Positions 14,650 to 23,171 of a stretch of DNA of 64,000 nt are shown here, piece by piece (positions within the stretch are counted from its first letter, which is position 1; the number at the start of each line of letters is the position of its first letter). The notes beneath the pieces were generated by a model. That model saw only the letters and a program-made list of their open reading frames with translations. It was not told the DNA's origin and did no database searches. A program made the translations under genes and the position numbers. Origin of the DNA: Micavibrio_A sp040381535 (GTDB lineage: Bacteria > Pseudomonadota > Alphaproteobacteria > Micavibrionales > Micavibrionaceae); assembly GCA_040381535.1 (NCBI GenBank), contig JBEIHF010000007.1, positions 1 through 64,000 of the forward strand, given 5' to 3'.

Positions 14650-15738
14650 ATGAAAATTACTCCTTTGCACGATTCCCACGTTGCCTTGAAGGCCAAAATG
14701 GCCGAATTCGCGGGCTATGATATGCCCATACAGTACGAAGCAGGGGTCATGACGGAGCATAACTGGACGCGTGAAAAATGTGGGATTTTCGATGTATCGC
14801 ACATGGGTCAGATCACAGTTCAGGGTGAAAACGCCGCCGCGCTTTGGGAAAGGCTCACCCCATCCGCCATAAGCAAGCTCGGGTCAGGCGTCGCCAAATA
14901 CACGGTTCTCACAAATGACGAAGGCGGCATGGTCGATGACCTGATCATCACGCGTCTTTCAGATGATAAATTCTTTGCCGTGATCAACGCGGGCTGCAAA
15001 GACAAGGATATCGGATGGATCCAGCAAAACCTTCCTGACGGCGTAAAGTTAGATCATCTGGAAGACCGTGCACTCTTGGCCATTCAGGGACCGCTCGCCG
15101 AACAAGTGTTGCGCGATGTCTTGAAAATCGATGCAGCAAATCTGGGGTATATGCGCTACATGGAAAGCGAAGAGTTCTTTGTTTCGCGGCTTGGTTACAC
15201 AGGCGAAGACGGTTTTGAAATCAGCGTTCCGAACGCAAATGCTGCAATTCTATGGGCTCAATTCCTTGCCCATCCCGATGTCCGCCCGATAGGACTTGCC
15301 GCGCGCGACAGCCTTCGTCTGGAAATGGGTTACCCGCTCTATGGCCACGACATCAACGCCGACACATCGCCGGTGGAAGCGGACCTTGTATGGATTATGG
15401 GCAAAGACAAAGACCGTTCAGGCTATATCGGCGAAAAAATCGTCAAAAAACACCTCGAAAACGGCCCGCCGCGGGTGCGGGTCGGCATAAAGCTCACCGA
15501 TCGCGGCGTAGCACGCGAAGGGGCCGAGATATTCTTGCAAAACGGACAGAAAATTGGGGATTTAACATCAGGTGGGTTCTCTCCGACCTTGAACGCGTCC
15601 ATCGGACAGGGCTACATTGATCCAAAGCTTGGAAAAGTTGGAGATGAAGTTCTGGTGCGTGTGCGCGGCCGGGATATAGCGGCCGTTATAGCGGACCTGC
15701 CCTTCGTAACGCCAAAAACCAAAAGGAGTTCAAAATGA
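14650..15738 (+). CDS. gcvT: Glycine cleavage system T protein (aminomethyltransferase)
   Basis: This 362-residue protein transfers the aminomethyl carbon from the lipoyl arm of GcvH to tetrahydrofolate and releases ammonia. It opens with PLHDSHVALKAKMAEFAGYDMPIQY, followed by TREKCGIFDVSHMGQ, and has the conserved GLAARDSLRLEMGYPLYGHDI segment of the folate-binding domain. Length is standard. It is the first gene of the gcvT-gcvH-gcvPA-gcvPB operon, and its stop overlaps the gcvH start by 4 bp (ATGA). Confidence 0.97.
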   Translation: MKITPLHDSHVALKAKMAEFAGYDMPIQYEAGVMTEHNWTREKCGIFDVSHMGQITVQGENAAALWERLTPSAISKLGSGVAKYTVLTNDEGGMVDDLIITRLSDDKFFAVINAGCKDKDIGWIQQNLPDGVKLDHLEDRALLAIQGPLAEQVLRDVLKIDAANLGYMRYMESEEFFVSRLGYTGEDGFEISVPNANAAILWAQFLAHPDVRPIGLAARDSLRLEMGYPLYGHDINADTSPVEADLVWIMGKDKDRSGYIGEKIVKKHLENGPPRVRVGIKLTDRGVAREGAEIFLQNGQKIGDLTSGGFSPTLNASIGQGYIDPKLGKVGDEVLVRVRGRDIAAVIADLPFVTPKTKRSSK

Positions 15739-16109
15739 GTGCTGTTAAATACACCAACGATCATGAATGGATCAAAGTCGAAGGCGATACGGCATGGATA
15801 GGCATCACCACCTACGCCCGCCACGCGCTCGGCGATCTCGTTTATCTCGAACTCCCCGAAAAAGGCCGTCAGGTCAAAAAAGGCGATAACTTCGCAGTTG
15901 TTGAATCTGTTAAGGCGGCTTCCGAAATCTACACCCCCGTATCGGGCGAAATCGTTTCCGTGAACGACAATCTTCAGGACAATCTCGACGATCTGAAAGA
16001 AGACCTCGACAAAGGCTGGATCGTGAAGGTGAAGATGAACAACCCCGCCGAAGCTGAAGGCCTGATGGATCAGGCTTCCTACGCTAAATTCACCGACAGC
16101 CTAAGCTAG
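15735..16109 (+). CDS. gcvH: Glycine cleavage system H protein
   Basis: This 124-residue lipoyl carrier shuttles the aminomethyl intermediate between the P, T and L proteins. The lipoylated residue is Lys60 in VVESVKAASEIYTP. Other family marks are YTNDHEWI at the start and the hairpin GEIVSVNDNL. The start is supported by AAGGAG 8 nt upstream. It overlaps gcvT by 4 bp and precedes gcvPA by 10 bp. The lipB gene at 36.8 kb would supply the octanoyl group for its lipoylation. Confidence 0.97.
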   Translation: MSAVKYTNDHEWIKVEGDTAWIGITTYARHALGDLVYLELPEKGRQVKKGDNFAVVESVKAASEIYTPVSGEIVSVNDNLQDNLDDLKEDLDKGWIVKVKMNNPAEAEGLMDQASYAKFTDSLS

Positions 16110-16119
16110 GAGTAGCCCC

Positions 16120-17403
16120 ATGCGTTATCTGCCCCTCACTGCACAAAACCGAAAAGAGATGTTGCAGCAAATCGGCGCGAAATCCATCGATGAATTGTTC
16201 AAGGATGTGCCTGCCGCCGCTGTCCGCAAAGAACTCCCGAACCTTCCTATGCATATGGGCGAGTTGGAGATCGAACGCAAATTAAGCGGCTACGCCAATC
16301 AAAACCAAGCGGCATCGCAAGGCCCGTTCTTCCTAGGCGCAGGGTGTTATTTCCACCACGTGCCGAGCACCGTCGATTACATCATACAGCGCAGCGAATT
16401 CCTCACCGCCTACACACCATACCAGCCCGAAATCGCTCAAGGCACGCTGCAATATCTTTTTGAATACCAAAGCTTCATCGCGCTCCTGACGGGTCAAGAA
16501 GTCGCAAACGCCTCGCTCTATGACGGCGCAACAGCGATGGCCGAAGCGGCCCTGATGGCGATGCGCATAACCAAGCGCAACAAAGTGGTCTATGGCTCCG
16601 CCATCCACCCGCATTATAACGAGGTTCTGAATTCCTACCTCAACAATATCGGCGCAGAACACGCGGGGCATAATGGCGCGCTCGACGACAAAACCGCTTG
16701 CGTGATCGTCCAATCACCCGACTTCTTCGGCAATGTCCATGCTTACGCGGACTGGCGCACAAAATGCGATGAGAACGGCGCGCTCCTGATCGTGGTTACT
16801 AACGAAATCCTGTCCTTGGGCCTGCTCCCCGCGCCTGTAGAGGCCGATATCGTGTGCGGTGAAGCGCAATCCATCGGCGTCGCTATGTCATTCGGTGGCC
16901 CTCACCTCGGCTTCTTCGCCTGCCGCGAAAAATTCATCCGCCAGATGCCGGGAAGACTTTGCGGCCAGACGGTCGATGCCGACGGCAAGCGCGGGTTCGT
17001 GCTCACCCTGTCCACCCGCGAACAACATATTCGCCGCGAAAAAGCGACATCAAACATCTGCACCAACCAAGGCCTTTGCGCCCTCGCCTTTACGGTCCAT
17101 ATGTCCCTGCTCGGTGAAGACGGTTTTAAGCAACTGGCCGTGTTAAACCACGAGAAGGCCTGCGCTCTGGTAGATTCCCTCGCAAAGGTCAAAGGCGTAA
17201 CCCTAGACAATAAAACCTTCTTCAACGAATTCACGATTACGGTGTCCAAAGATGCCGCAAAAACCGTGCAGCAATTGGCGGACAAAGGCATCATCGGAGG
17301 GTATCCGTCCGGCAACGACAAGATCGTCGTCGCCGCCACGGAAGTGACGAGCGACGAAGACATCGCCGCCTTCGCCAAAGCCTTGAGCGAGGTGCTCGCA
17401 TGA
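16120..17403 (+). CDS. gcvPA: Glycine dehydrogenase (decarboxylating) subunit 1
   Basis: This 427-residue protein is the N-terminal half of the two-subunit P protein. It lacks the PLP-binding lysine, which is on subunit 2. It shows RYLPLTAQNRKEMLQQIG at the start and the conserved FLGAGCYFHHVPSTVDYI, TAYTPYQPEIAQGTLQ and ANASLYDGATAMAEA segments. Its TGA overlaps the gcvPB ATG by 4 bp. The split form, rather than one fused gcvP of about 950 residues, occurs in a number of alphaproteobacteria. Confidence 0.96.
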   Translation: MRYLPLTAQNRKEMLQQIGAKSIDELFKDVPAAAVRKELPNLPMHMGELEIERKLSGYANQNQAASQGPFFLGAGCYFHHVPSTVDYIIQRSEFLTAYTPYQPEIAQGTLQYLFEYQSFIALLTGQEVANASLYDGATAMAEAALMAMRITKRNKVVYGSAIHPHYNEVLNSYLNNIGAEHAGHNGALDDKTACVIVQSPDFFGNVHAYADWRTKCDENGALLIVVTNEILSLGLLPAPVEADIVCGEAQSIGVAMSFGGPHLGFFACREKFIRQMPGRLCGQTVDADGKRGFVLTLSTREQHIRREKATSNICTNQGLCALAFTVHMSLLGEDGFKQLAVLNHEKACALVDSLAKVKGVTLDNKTFFNEFTITVSKDAAKTVQQLADKGIIGGYPSGNDKIVVAATEVTSDEDIAAFAKALSEVLA

Positions 17404-18935
17404 ACGCTCCTTCAACAAACGCAGCATTGAAAACGCCCGCCAACGAGAATACGGACGCCCCCAAGATGGAACAAACCAGAGGCCTCAATTACGATGAAAA
17501 CCTGCTCTGGGAAAAGGGCCGCTCCGACCATCCAGGCGTAGATCTTCCCAAGCCCAAGGGCACGCCTTCCCGTACGGGTGCAAAGGCACGCGACAAGATC
17601 GGCCTGCCACAGGTGACAGAGCCCGAAGCCCTGCGCCACTTCGTACGCCTGTCCACGAAGAACTATTCCATCGACAGCGGCTTCTTCCCGCTCGGTTCCT
17701 GCACGATGAAACACAACCCGCGCCTGAATGAAAAGATCGCGCGCCTTCCAGGATTCGGTCAGGTCCACCCGCTCCAACCGGCCTCCACTGTGCAAGGCGC
17801 GTTGAAGGTTATGTTTGAACTTCAAGGCTGGCTGTCGGAACTAACAGGTTTGCCGGGCGTGTGTTTGACACCTGCCGCAGGCGCGCATGGCGAACTCGCA
17901 GGCATCATGACAATCGCACGTGCGCATGAATTGAAGGGGAACACGCACAAAAAAGTGATCCTCGTGCCTGACTCCGCCCACGGCACCAACCCTGCCACGG
18001 CAGCGATGTGCGGGTTCGATATTCGAGTCATTCCGACCCGCGACACGGGGCGCGTCACCTTTGACGAATTCAAAAAAGCTCTGGGCGACGGACATGACGT
18101 CGCTGGCATGATGGTGACCAACCCGAACACCTGCGGGCTGTTCGAACGGGAAATTCTGGAAATATCAAAAGCGCTTCATGACGTAGGCGGCTATTTCTAC
18201 TGTGACGGTGCGAATTTCAACGCCCTCGTGGGCCGAATTAGACCCGCGGATTTCGGCGTGGACGTCATGCACATCAACCTGCATAAAACCTTCTCCACCC
18301 CGCATGGCGGCGGCGGACCTGGAAGCGGGCCGATCTGCGTGACTCAGGAACTGGCCGCATATGTACCCAGCCCTATAGTTTTGAATGAAAACGGCTCGTA
18401 TCGTTTTGAGAACGAAACGGATCGAAAAAGCCACTGCGGCAGAATCAAAGGCTTTCAAGGCCAGTTCGGCATGCATATCCGTGCGCTTACTTACATGATG
18501 TCGCATGGTGCGGACGGGCTGCGTCAGGTTTCCGAGGATGCTGTGCTCAACGCCAACTACATCCTTTCTCAATTAAAGCAAGACTATAACGTCCCGTTCG
18601 AGGGGCCTTGCATGCATGAATGCCTGCTTACTGACAAGATCCAGAAAGAGTCAGGCGTCACCACGCTTGATATCGCCAAGACCCTCGTGGAGCACGGCAT
18701 GCACCCCATGACCATCTACTTCCCATTGGTGGTTCAAGGCGCGATGCTTATCGAACCCACCGAGACGGAAAGCAAGAATACGCTGGATCGCTTCATTCAC
18801 GTCATGAAGGATATCGCCGCGGATGTCAGGGCGGGTCATGTGGATAAGTTTCATGCTTATCCACAATCGGCCCCCTCCCGACGCCTCGACGAGGTGAAAG
18901 CCGCCCGTGAACCTGTCCTGCGCTGGAAAGAATAA
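17400..18935 (+). CDS. gcvPB: Glycine dehydrogenase (decarboxylating) subunit 2
   Basis: This 511-residue PLP subunit decarboxylates glycine. The Schiff-base lysine is Lys296 in INLHKTFSTPHGGGGPGSG. Also seen are GFFPLGSCTMKHNPRLNE and PDSAHGTNPATAAMCG. The N terminus is about 30 residues longer than usual (Ala/Asn/Thr-rich before RGLNYDENLLWEKG). Near the 3' end the coding sequence contains an inverted pair of perfect DnaA boxes (18839-18865). An MliC-type lipoprotein gene begins 1 bp after the stop. Confidence 0.96.
   Translation: MNAPSTNAALKTPANENTDAPKMEQTRGLNYDENLLWEKGRSDHPGVDLPKPKGTPSRTGAKARDKIGLPQVTEPEALRHFVRLSTKNYSIDSGFFPLGSCTMKHNPRLNEKIARLPGFGQVHPLQPASTVQGALKVMFELQGWLSELTGLPGVCLTPAAGAHGELAGIMTIARAHELKGNTHKKVILVPDSAHGTNPATAAMCGFDIRVIPTRDTGRVTFDEFKKALGDGHDVAGMMVTNPNTCGLFEREILEISKALHDVGGYFYCDGANFNALVGRIRPADFGVDVMHINLHKTFSTPHGGGGPGSGPICVTQELAAYVPSPIVLNENGSYRFENETDRKSHCGRIKGFQGQFGMHIRALTYMMSHGADGLRQVSEDAVLNANYILSQLKQDYNVPFEGPCMHECLLTDKIQKESGVTTLDIAKTLVEHGMHPMTIYFPLVVQGAMLIEPTETESKNTLDRFIHVMKDIAADVRAGHVDKFHAYPQSAPSRRLDEVKAAREPVLRWKE
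18839..18865. other. Inverted pair of consensus DnaA boxes inside gcvPB
   Basis: TGTGGATAA (18839-18847) and TTATCCACA (18857-18865) are two perfect 9-bp DnaA boxes facing each other with a 9-bp spacer. They encode part of VDKFHAYPQ in GcvPB, so chance from codon use is possible. No origin genes are near. Confidence 0.35.
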
Positions 18936-18936
18936 T

Positions 18937-19266
18937 ATGAAAAAATGTATAACTTGTGTCTTACTTATCCCCAGCCTGTGCATAATCGTGTCATGCACCA
19001 CCACCAAACACCGTAAGGCACCCGTCACTCCGCAGCCCATGGCCTGCACCGGAAACGTGCCGGCGCAGATCACCCTATATTCCCCGACCGACGCCAAGCT
19101 AACCTTCGAAGAGAAAACCTATGCATTAAACCGCATCGAAACAGCGTCGGGCGTGAAATACGGCAACGATGACATCACCTATTGGAACAAGGGAATCGAC
19201 GCCATGATCACCCGCAAGGACGGGTCGGTTTCTACCTGTACCTACATCCCCAAAAGCGGTCTCTAA
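18937..19266 (+). CDS. MliC-family lipoprotein (C-type lysozyme inhibitor-like)
   Basis: This 109-residue lipoprotein has the lipobox IVSC at Cys20. The mature part fits the MliC/COG3895 beta-barrel pattern: an early Cys (MACTG), then LTFEEKTYALNRIETASGVKYG, a W-N-K-G-I-D-A-M-I segment and a final Cys in STCTYIP, the two Cys probably forming a disulfide. Such proteins sit in the cell envelope and inhibit C-type lysozymes. The start at ATG 18937 is 1 bp after the gcvPB stop, so it is probably the last gene of the gcv transcript, an unexplained pairing. Confidence 0.75.
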   Translation: MKKCITCVLLIPSLCIIVSCTTTKHRKAPVTPQPMACTGNVPAQITLYSPTDAKLTFEEKTYALNRIETASGVKYGNDDITYWNKGIDAMITRKDGSVSTCTYIPKSGL

Positions 19267-19295
19267 TCCGAAGCAACGCCCACCTTTCGGATAGG

Positions 19296-19357
19296 TTCCC
19301 GATTCCTTTTTGACCCTGTGGAAAAGGCTCTATTTTTGACTCCGGTCGAATCGGGAA
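19296..19357. repeat. Perfect 10-bp inverted repeat with 42-bp loop
   Basis: TTCCCGATTC (19296-19305) is the exact reverse complement of GAATCGGGAA (19348-19357). It lies between the MliC-type and the following lipoprotein gene. There is no T tract right after the stem, so it is not a standard terminator. The adjoining 14-mer TTTCGGATAGGTTC (19285-19298) recurs in reverse at 26060-26073. Confidence 0.4.
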
Positions 19358-19436
19358 TCACTCCAGAGTCTGACTCAAGAGTTTCTTCTGTGTTCTCTCA
19401 CGTATTGTTCCTTCCAAACTTTTCCTTGGGTACTCT

Positions 19437-19991
19437 GTGCAAACGAAAGTTCTCTATGCCGCGCTTGCGGTGCTGGCTCTTCCTTTCCTGACTGCGTGCG
19501 GCAGCACAGGAGAGGAAGAACTGGCGACTTCCATGACACCGGAGTATGTAGGAGCCGTTGACCCGAGTGACTCCAAATTGCATTCTGCCGTGCAAACCTA
19601 TCTCGGCCTGAACAAAGGCCCCAAAAATTCCCAATATAAATATGTCCGTATAGACCTGAACAATGATGGTCTGCGCGAAGGCCTCGTGTTGTTTAACCTG
19701 CCCCATTCCTACTGGTGTGGATGGAGCGGTTGCACAATGGCGGTATTCGAAGCCAAGGATAATTCCTTTGCCCTGCTCTCCCAGACATCGCGCATCAGGG
19801 GCCCCCTCGTTTTGGCCGCCTCTGAAACCAACGGCTGGGGCGATATCGGCGTGCGCGTTTCCGGCACCAACATGTATGACCACAACGTCCTGCTGAAATT
19901 TGATGGCTACGCCTATCCAGACAATCCATTGGGTCAGGCAGCCGTACCCTACGACCTCGCCGATCTCGGCTCCACCCGCCTTTTCCCTTAA
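19437..19991 (+). CDS. Hypothetical lipoprotein with DxNxDG calcium-loop motif
   Basis: This 184-residue protein starts at GTG 19437. Its signal peptide ends at LTAC (Cys21), so it should be lipid-anchored. Residues 73-81 (DLNNDGLRE) match the Ca2+-binding loop found in EF-hand-like and FG-GAP-like periplasmic proteins. Two Cys (WCGWSGC) are close together and could form a disulfide. The C-terminal half is rich in beta-strand-like segments. No family name can be given. Confidence 0.6.
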   Translation: MQTKVLYAALAVLALPFLTACGSTGEEELATSMTPEYVGAVDPSDSKLHSAVQTYLGLNKGPKNSQYKYVRIDLNNDGLREGLVLFNLPHSYWCGWSGCTMAVFEAKDNSFALLSQTSRIRGPLVLAASETNGWGDIGVRVSGTNMYDHNVLLKFDGYAYPDNPLGQAAVPYDLADLGSTRLFP

Positions 19992-20137
19992 TTTATAAGC
20001 GTTTATAGCGGACGTTTTGCCTTTCTTCAGGGCGGCTTTAGACCTTCAAATCACCTATAATTCATTTTTTTATGCTTTTTACTTGCGTTTTTACGGGGGT
20101 GCGGTTTATTAACATAAAAACGTATGCGGTGTTTTGA

Positions 20138-20956
20138 ATGGCGATTATTAAACCGGAACAGCTCCTGCCCAACAGTAAAAAGCCTGACCTCAAGGTCATG
20201 CTTGCGGACATGGGCAACCGCCTTAGAAAGTTCGGCATGGGATATCCGCTTCCCCAAACGCTGAACTACGGCAATGAAAACTTCCCGATGTTTGAAATCG
20301 ACAAGGTTCCGCATAACAACATCACCCGCCAGCATATCGACCAGATCACCGGTAGCTTTGCCTTTTTAACGGCCGCCAATATCCGCGACATGGAAAGTAT
20401 CAAGAAGCCTTTGAAAAAAGACGACTTCATTGACAAGAGACTCAACCTGCTCAATGTCGCCCTCTTGCTTACGCACGTGACCAGCTTGCTCGAACAAGCC
20501 ACATCCCTGCGCGACGGCGCCCCCGCATATTTGGGTGGCAGATTTACTCGCTATACGGAATTCAAGCTGGCCGAGGCATGGGATGCGCAGGCCGTAAACC
20601 CGAGAAGAGAAAAACACAGGGTTCCCGAAAAATTCGAACCGGACGCCATCCGCGAGCTTTGCAACCTTGTGGCGAAATGTCATCTTCTCATCTGCGCAGA
20701 ACCTTTGAGCGTGATCATCAAGCACCATGTCAAAATCCTGCCCCAACCTGCTGAAGTGATGGCACCGCTCGAAGAAGCGCCACAAGTCACGACGGAGAGC
20801 ACAGGAGAATTGAGACTCGCGCCTGTTCTGCAAAATGCCGCCGCTCCTGAGTCGGACCTCGGGGATGCAAATGCAACGGGAGTACCACAACAACAAGCCG
20901 CCGCCATTCCCGCCCCCTATGCCCCTGACGTCATGATCAACGCCTTTAAAGGCTAA
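20138..20956 (+). CDS. Hypothetical protein
   Basis: This 272-residue soluble protein begins MAIIKPEQLLPNSKKPDLKV. An ordered part (about residues 1-205) is mostly helical by pattern. The tail is Pro/Ala/Glu-rich (from about 207) and ends APDVMINAFKG. No motif points to a function. ATG 20138 has no strong ribosome-binding site. The downstream polymerase gene has its own promoter and LexA box, so co-transcription is not needed. Confidence 0.55.
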   Translation: MAIIKPEQLLPNSKKPDLKVMLADMGNRLRKFGMGYPLPQTLNYGNENFPMFEIDKVPHNNITRQHIDQITGSFAFLTAANIRDMESIKKPLKKDDFIDKRLNLLNVALLLTHVTSLLEQATSLRDGAPAYLGGRFTRYTEFKLAEAWDAQAVNPRREKHRVPEKFEPDAIRELCNLVAKCHLLICAEPLSVIIKHHVKILPQPAEVMAPLEEAPQVTTESTGELRLAPVLQNAAAPESDLGDANATGVPQQQAAAIPAPYAPDVMINAFKG

Positions 20957-20961
20957 AGCCC

Positions 20962-20989
20962 TTTTCACTTGCCTTTTGTTCCCTATAAC
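20962..20989 (+). promoter_or_regulatory. Putative promoter of the Y-family polymerase gene
   Basis: TTTTCA (20962-20967) and TATAAC (20984-20989), 16 bp apart, make a reasonable sigma70-type promoter. The LexA-type box lies just downstream, where a bound repressor would block transcription. Confidence 0.35.
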
Positions 20990-20997
20990 CCTAAAAG

Positions 20998-21012
20998 GAA
21001 CAAATAGGGAAC
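20998..21012. promoter_or_regulatory. LexA/SOS box of alphaproteobacterial type
   Basis: GAAC-AAATAGG-GAAC equals GTTC-N7-GTTC on the other strand, the known LexA recognition direct repeat of alphaproteobacteria. It ends 6 bp before the start of a Y-family DNA polymerase gene, a classical SOS target. A third half-site, GTTC, is at 20978-20981. Confidence 0.75.
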
Positions 21013-21018
21013 GAAACC

Positions 21019-22317
21019 ATGAAAACACCCGAAGAGCTTGGCTTGAACACACTGTTCCTCGATCTGAACAGCTATTTCGCCAGCGTCGAACAAAACGAAC
21101 ATCCCGAACTGCGCGGACGCCCCGTCGCCGTTGTGCCGATGATGACGGATGGCACCTGCGCCATCGCCGCGAGTTACGAAGCAAAAGCCTATGGCGTCAA
21201 GACCGGCACGAAGATCTACGAAGCCAAACAGATGTGCCCGCAATTAATCTGCGTGCTCGCCCGCCACGACATCTACACCCACTATCATTTGAAGGTTCTC
21301 GAAGCGACGAACAAGCATATTCCCGTCACCAAGAAATGGTCGATCGACGAATTCCATTGCGATTTGATGGGGCAGGAAAAGCGCCCTGAAAATGCACGGC
21401 GGCTTGCACAGAACATCAAGAACCAGATCTACAAAGATGTCGGCCCCGTTATAAAATGCTCCATCGGCATCGCGCCCAATTCATTTCTCGCAAAGGTTGC
21501 CACAGATCTTCAAAAGCCTGACGGGCTTGTATTGCTCGCTCCCGAAGACCTTCCGGGCAGATTGTTCGATTTAACTTTGCGCGATCTTCCAGGCATCAAT
21601 GTGCGTATGGAAGAACGGCTCAACAAGGCAAAGATATTCACGCTCGAAGATTTGTGGAATACCTCTCCCAAACAGGCGCGGAGCATATGGGGCAGCGTTG
21701 GCGGCGAAAAATTCTGGTACGGGTTGCACGGTTACGCCATTCCGCATATCGAAACAAATACCTGCATGGTCGGCCATTCCCGCGTACTCGATCCAGAACT
21801 GCGCGTGCCCGAAAAGGCGCGCCTTATGACGCGCCGCCTTCTCTTCAAGGCCACAATGCGATTGCGCAGAAAAGGCTTTCACGCAGGCACGATCTCTTTG
21901 GGTGTGCGCATGGTAGACGGCCGCAAATGGGAAGGCGCCGCACGTTTCCCCGCCGCGCAGGATTTTTTTACCTTCATGGCACATCTCGATGATTTATGGA
22001 CGTCTATGACGCTGGAATATTTCGGACGAGCACCTAAGGATATGCCCAACCGCATAACCATGAAAAAAGTATCGGTCATTCTGCATTCGCTGGAAGCCGA
22101 CGGCACGATCACCGACGATATGTTCAACACGGAAATCGCCGAAACGCGCACAATCATGACCAAACGGGAATCTCTGTCCAACGCCATCACGGAGATAAAC
22201 AAGAAATTTCATAACGAGGCGGTATCGCTCGGCATCGTACCCAAAACGTTAGCGGGGCATGTGGGCACGAAAATCGCGTTTTCGCGCATTCCCGATATCG
22301 AGGAATTCAGCGAGTGA
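21019..22317 (+). CDS. Y-family (DinB-like) translesion DNA polymerase
   Basis: This 432-residue protein has all catalytic carboxylates of active Y-family polymerases: Asp15 in LFLDLNSYFASVEQ, and Asp110-Glu111 in WSIDEFHCDL. The finger segment CAIAASYEAKAYGVKTG and the helix-hairpin-helix region (LRDLPGINVRMEERL) are present. It differs from standard DinB in length and in the C-terminal half, and from ImuB in keeping its active site. It should bypass DNA lesions. A LexA box overlaps the promoter region. The stop is directly followed by the convergent next gene. Confidence 0.85.
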   Translation: MKTPEELGLNTLFLDLNSYFASVEQNEHPELRGRPVAVVPMMTDGTCAIAASYEAKAYGVKTGTKIYEAKQMCPQLICVLARHDIYTHYHLKVLEATNKHIPVTKKWSIDEFHCDLMGQEKRPENARRLAQNIKNQIYKDVGPVIKCSIGIAPNSFLAKVATDLQKPDGLVLLAPEDLPGRLFDLTLRDLPGINVRMEERLNKAKIFTLEDLWNTSPKQARSIWGSVGGEKFWYGLHGYAIPHIETNTCMVGHSRVLDPELRVPEKARLMTRRLLFKATMRLRRKGFHAGTISLGVRMVDGRKWEGAARFPAAQDFFTFMAHLDDLWTSMTLEYFGRAPKDMPNRITMKKVSVILHSLEADGTITDDMFNTEIAETRTIMTKRESLSNAITEINKKFHNEAVSLGIVPKTLAGHVGTKIAFSRIPDIEEFSE

Positions 22318-23046
22318 TTATGAGCCTTGCGCGAATCTTTCAATCTGCGCGGGCGAAGCCTCGATAGGCGTAGTCATCACCAACTCGTTCATCTTCGCAC
22401 CCATCACCACGCAATGCGCGGCAACCGTATACTGCTTGGCTTGGGGGAAAAGCCCTTCGGGGTCGATCAGCGCATTTTGCACCGAAAGGATTTTTTCCAG
22501 CTCCATATTCGCCGCGCCTTCGCGTACGGGCACATCCACCGTTACATGGGATTTATCTTCGGCCACATAATCGAAACGGATGTGCATGGGAAAACTCACG
22601 CCGCTGAAGGGGCGAAAATCACGTTTAAAAACGGTGACAACTTTCAAATCGAATGTCTGTCCGCCATAAGAAGCCTTGCCCTGCACGTTGTCGATAAATC
22701 GTTCATTGGGAAACCCGCCCCAGCCCGTAGGCAAAGGCACATGCACGAATTGCAAAGGCGCGGTGCCGATATTCGCTAATCCATCATTGCGGCATCCGGT
22801 AGGCACCGCAACGCCTGCAGGGGCATTCGCGCCTTGATCGTTGATGAAACCCACGGGCGCGCCGTTGCGGATGATGATCACCTTGTCATTCTTGACGACC
22901 GGCGCGGTCCTGAGCATTTCGCTCGGCGCCTCATTCTTGGCAGGTTGCTTTTTGGCGAAATTGTTGGTCGGCGGGGCATCCGCAAAAGCCGCTCCGGAGA
23001 GAAACAGGCAAAACGCGGAAGTCAGGGCAACTTTGCGGGAAATCAT
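22318..23046 (-). CDS. Secreted protein resembling alpha-carbonic anhydrase without zinc ligands
   Basis: This 242-residue protein has a signal peptide (cleavage near AFA-DA, residue 22). By eye the second half follows the alpha-carbonic anhydrase pattern: F-D-L strand (132-134), FPMHIRFDYVAEDKSHVTVDVPVREG (152-177, as in YPMEAHLVHKN...GVLLKEG), NMELEKI, EGLFPQAKQYTVAAH, and finally MTTPIEASPAQIERF. The positions of the three zinc histidines appear as Thr138, Phe140 and Arg157. If the alignment holds, it is a catalytically dead relative. It might bind a surface or ligand instead. The alternative is an unrelated beta-rich secreted protein. Confidence 0.4.
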   Translation of the reverse strand: MISRKVALTSAFCLFLSGAAFADAPPTNNFAKKQPAKNEAPSEMLRTAPVVKNDKVIIIRNGAPVGFINDQGANAPAGVAVPTGCRNDGLANIGTAPLQFVHVPLPTGWGGFPNERFIDNVQGKASYGGQTFDLKVVTVFKRDFRPFSGVSFPMHIRFDYVAEDKSHVTVDVPVREGAANMELEKILSVQNALIDPEGLFPQAKQYTVAAHCVVMGAKMNELVMTTPIEASPAQIERFAQGS

Positions 23047-23171
23047 GGTGGTCCCCTATGGTTTGGGTTGTTGTGATATTTCGATACACCCATTCTATTA
23101 ATTATTTGCAGCTTCTCCAAGGCCATTTTTCGATACTGGATTTTGCATACAGAAAATGAGATAAATTCTTT

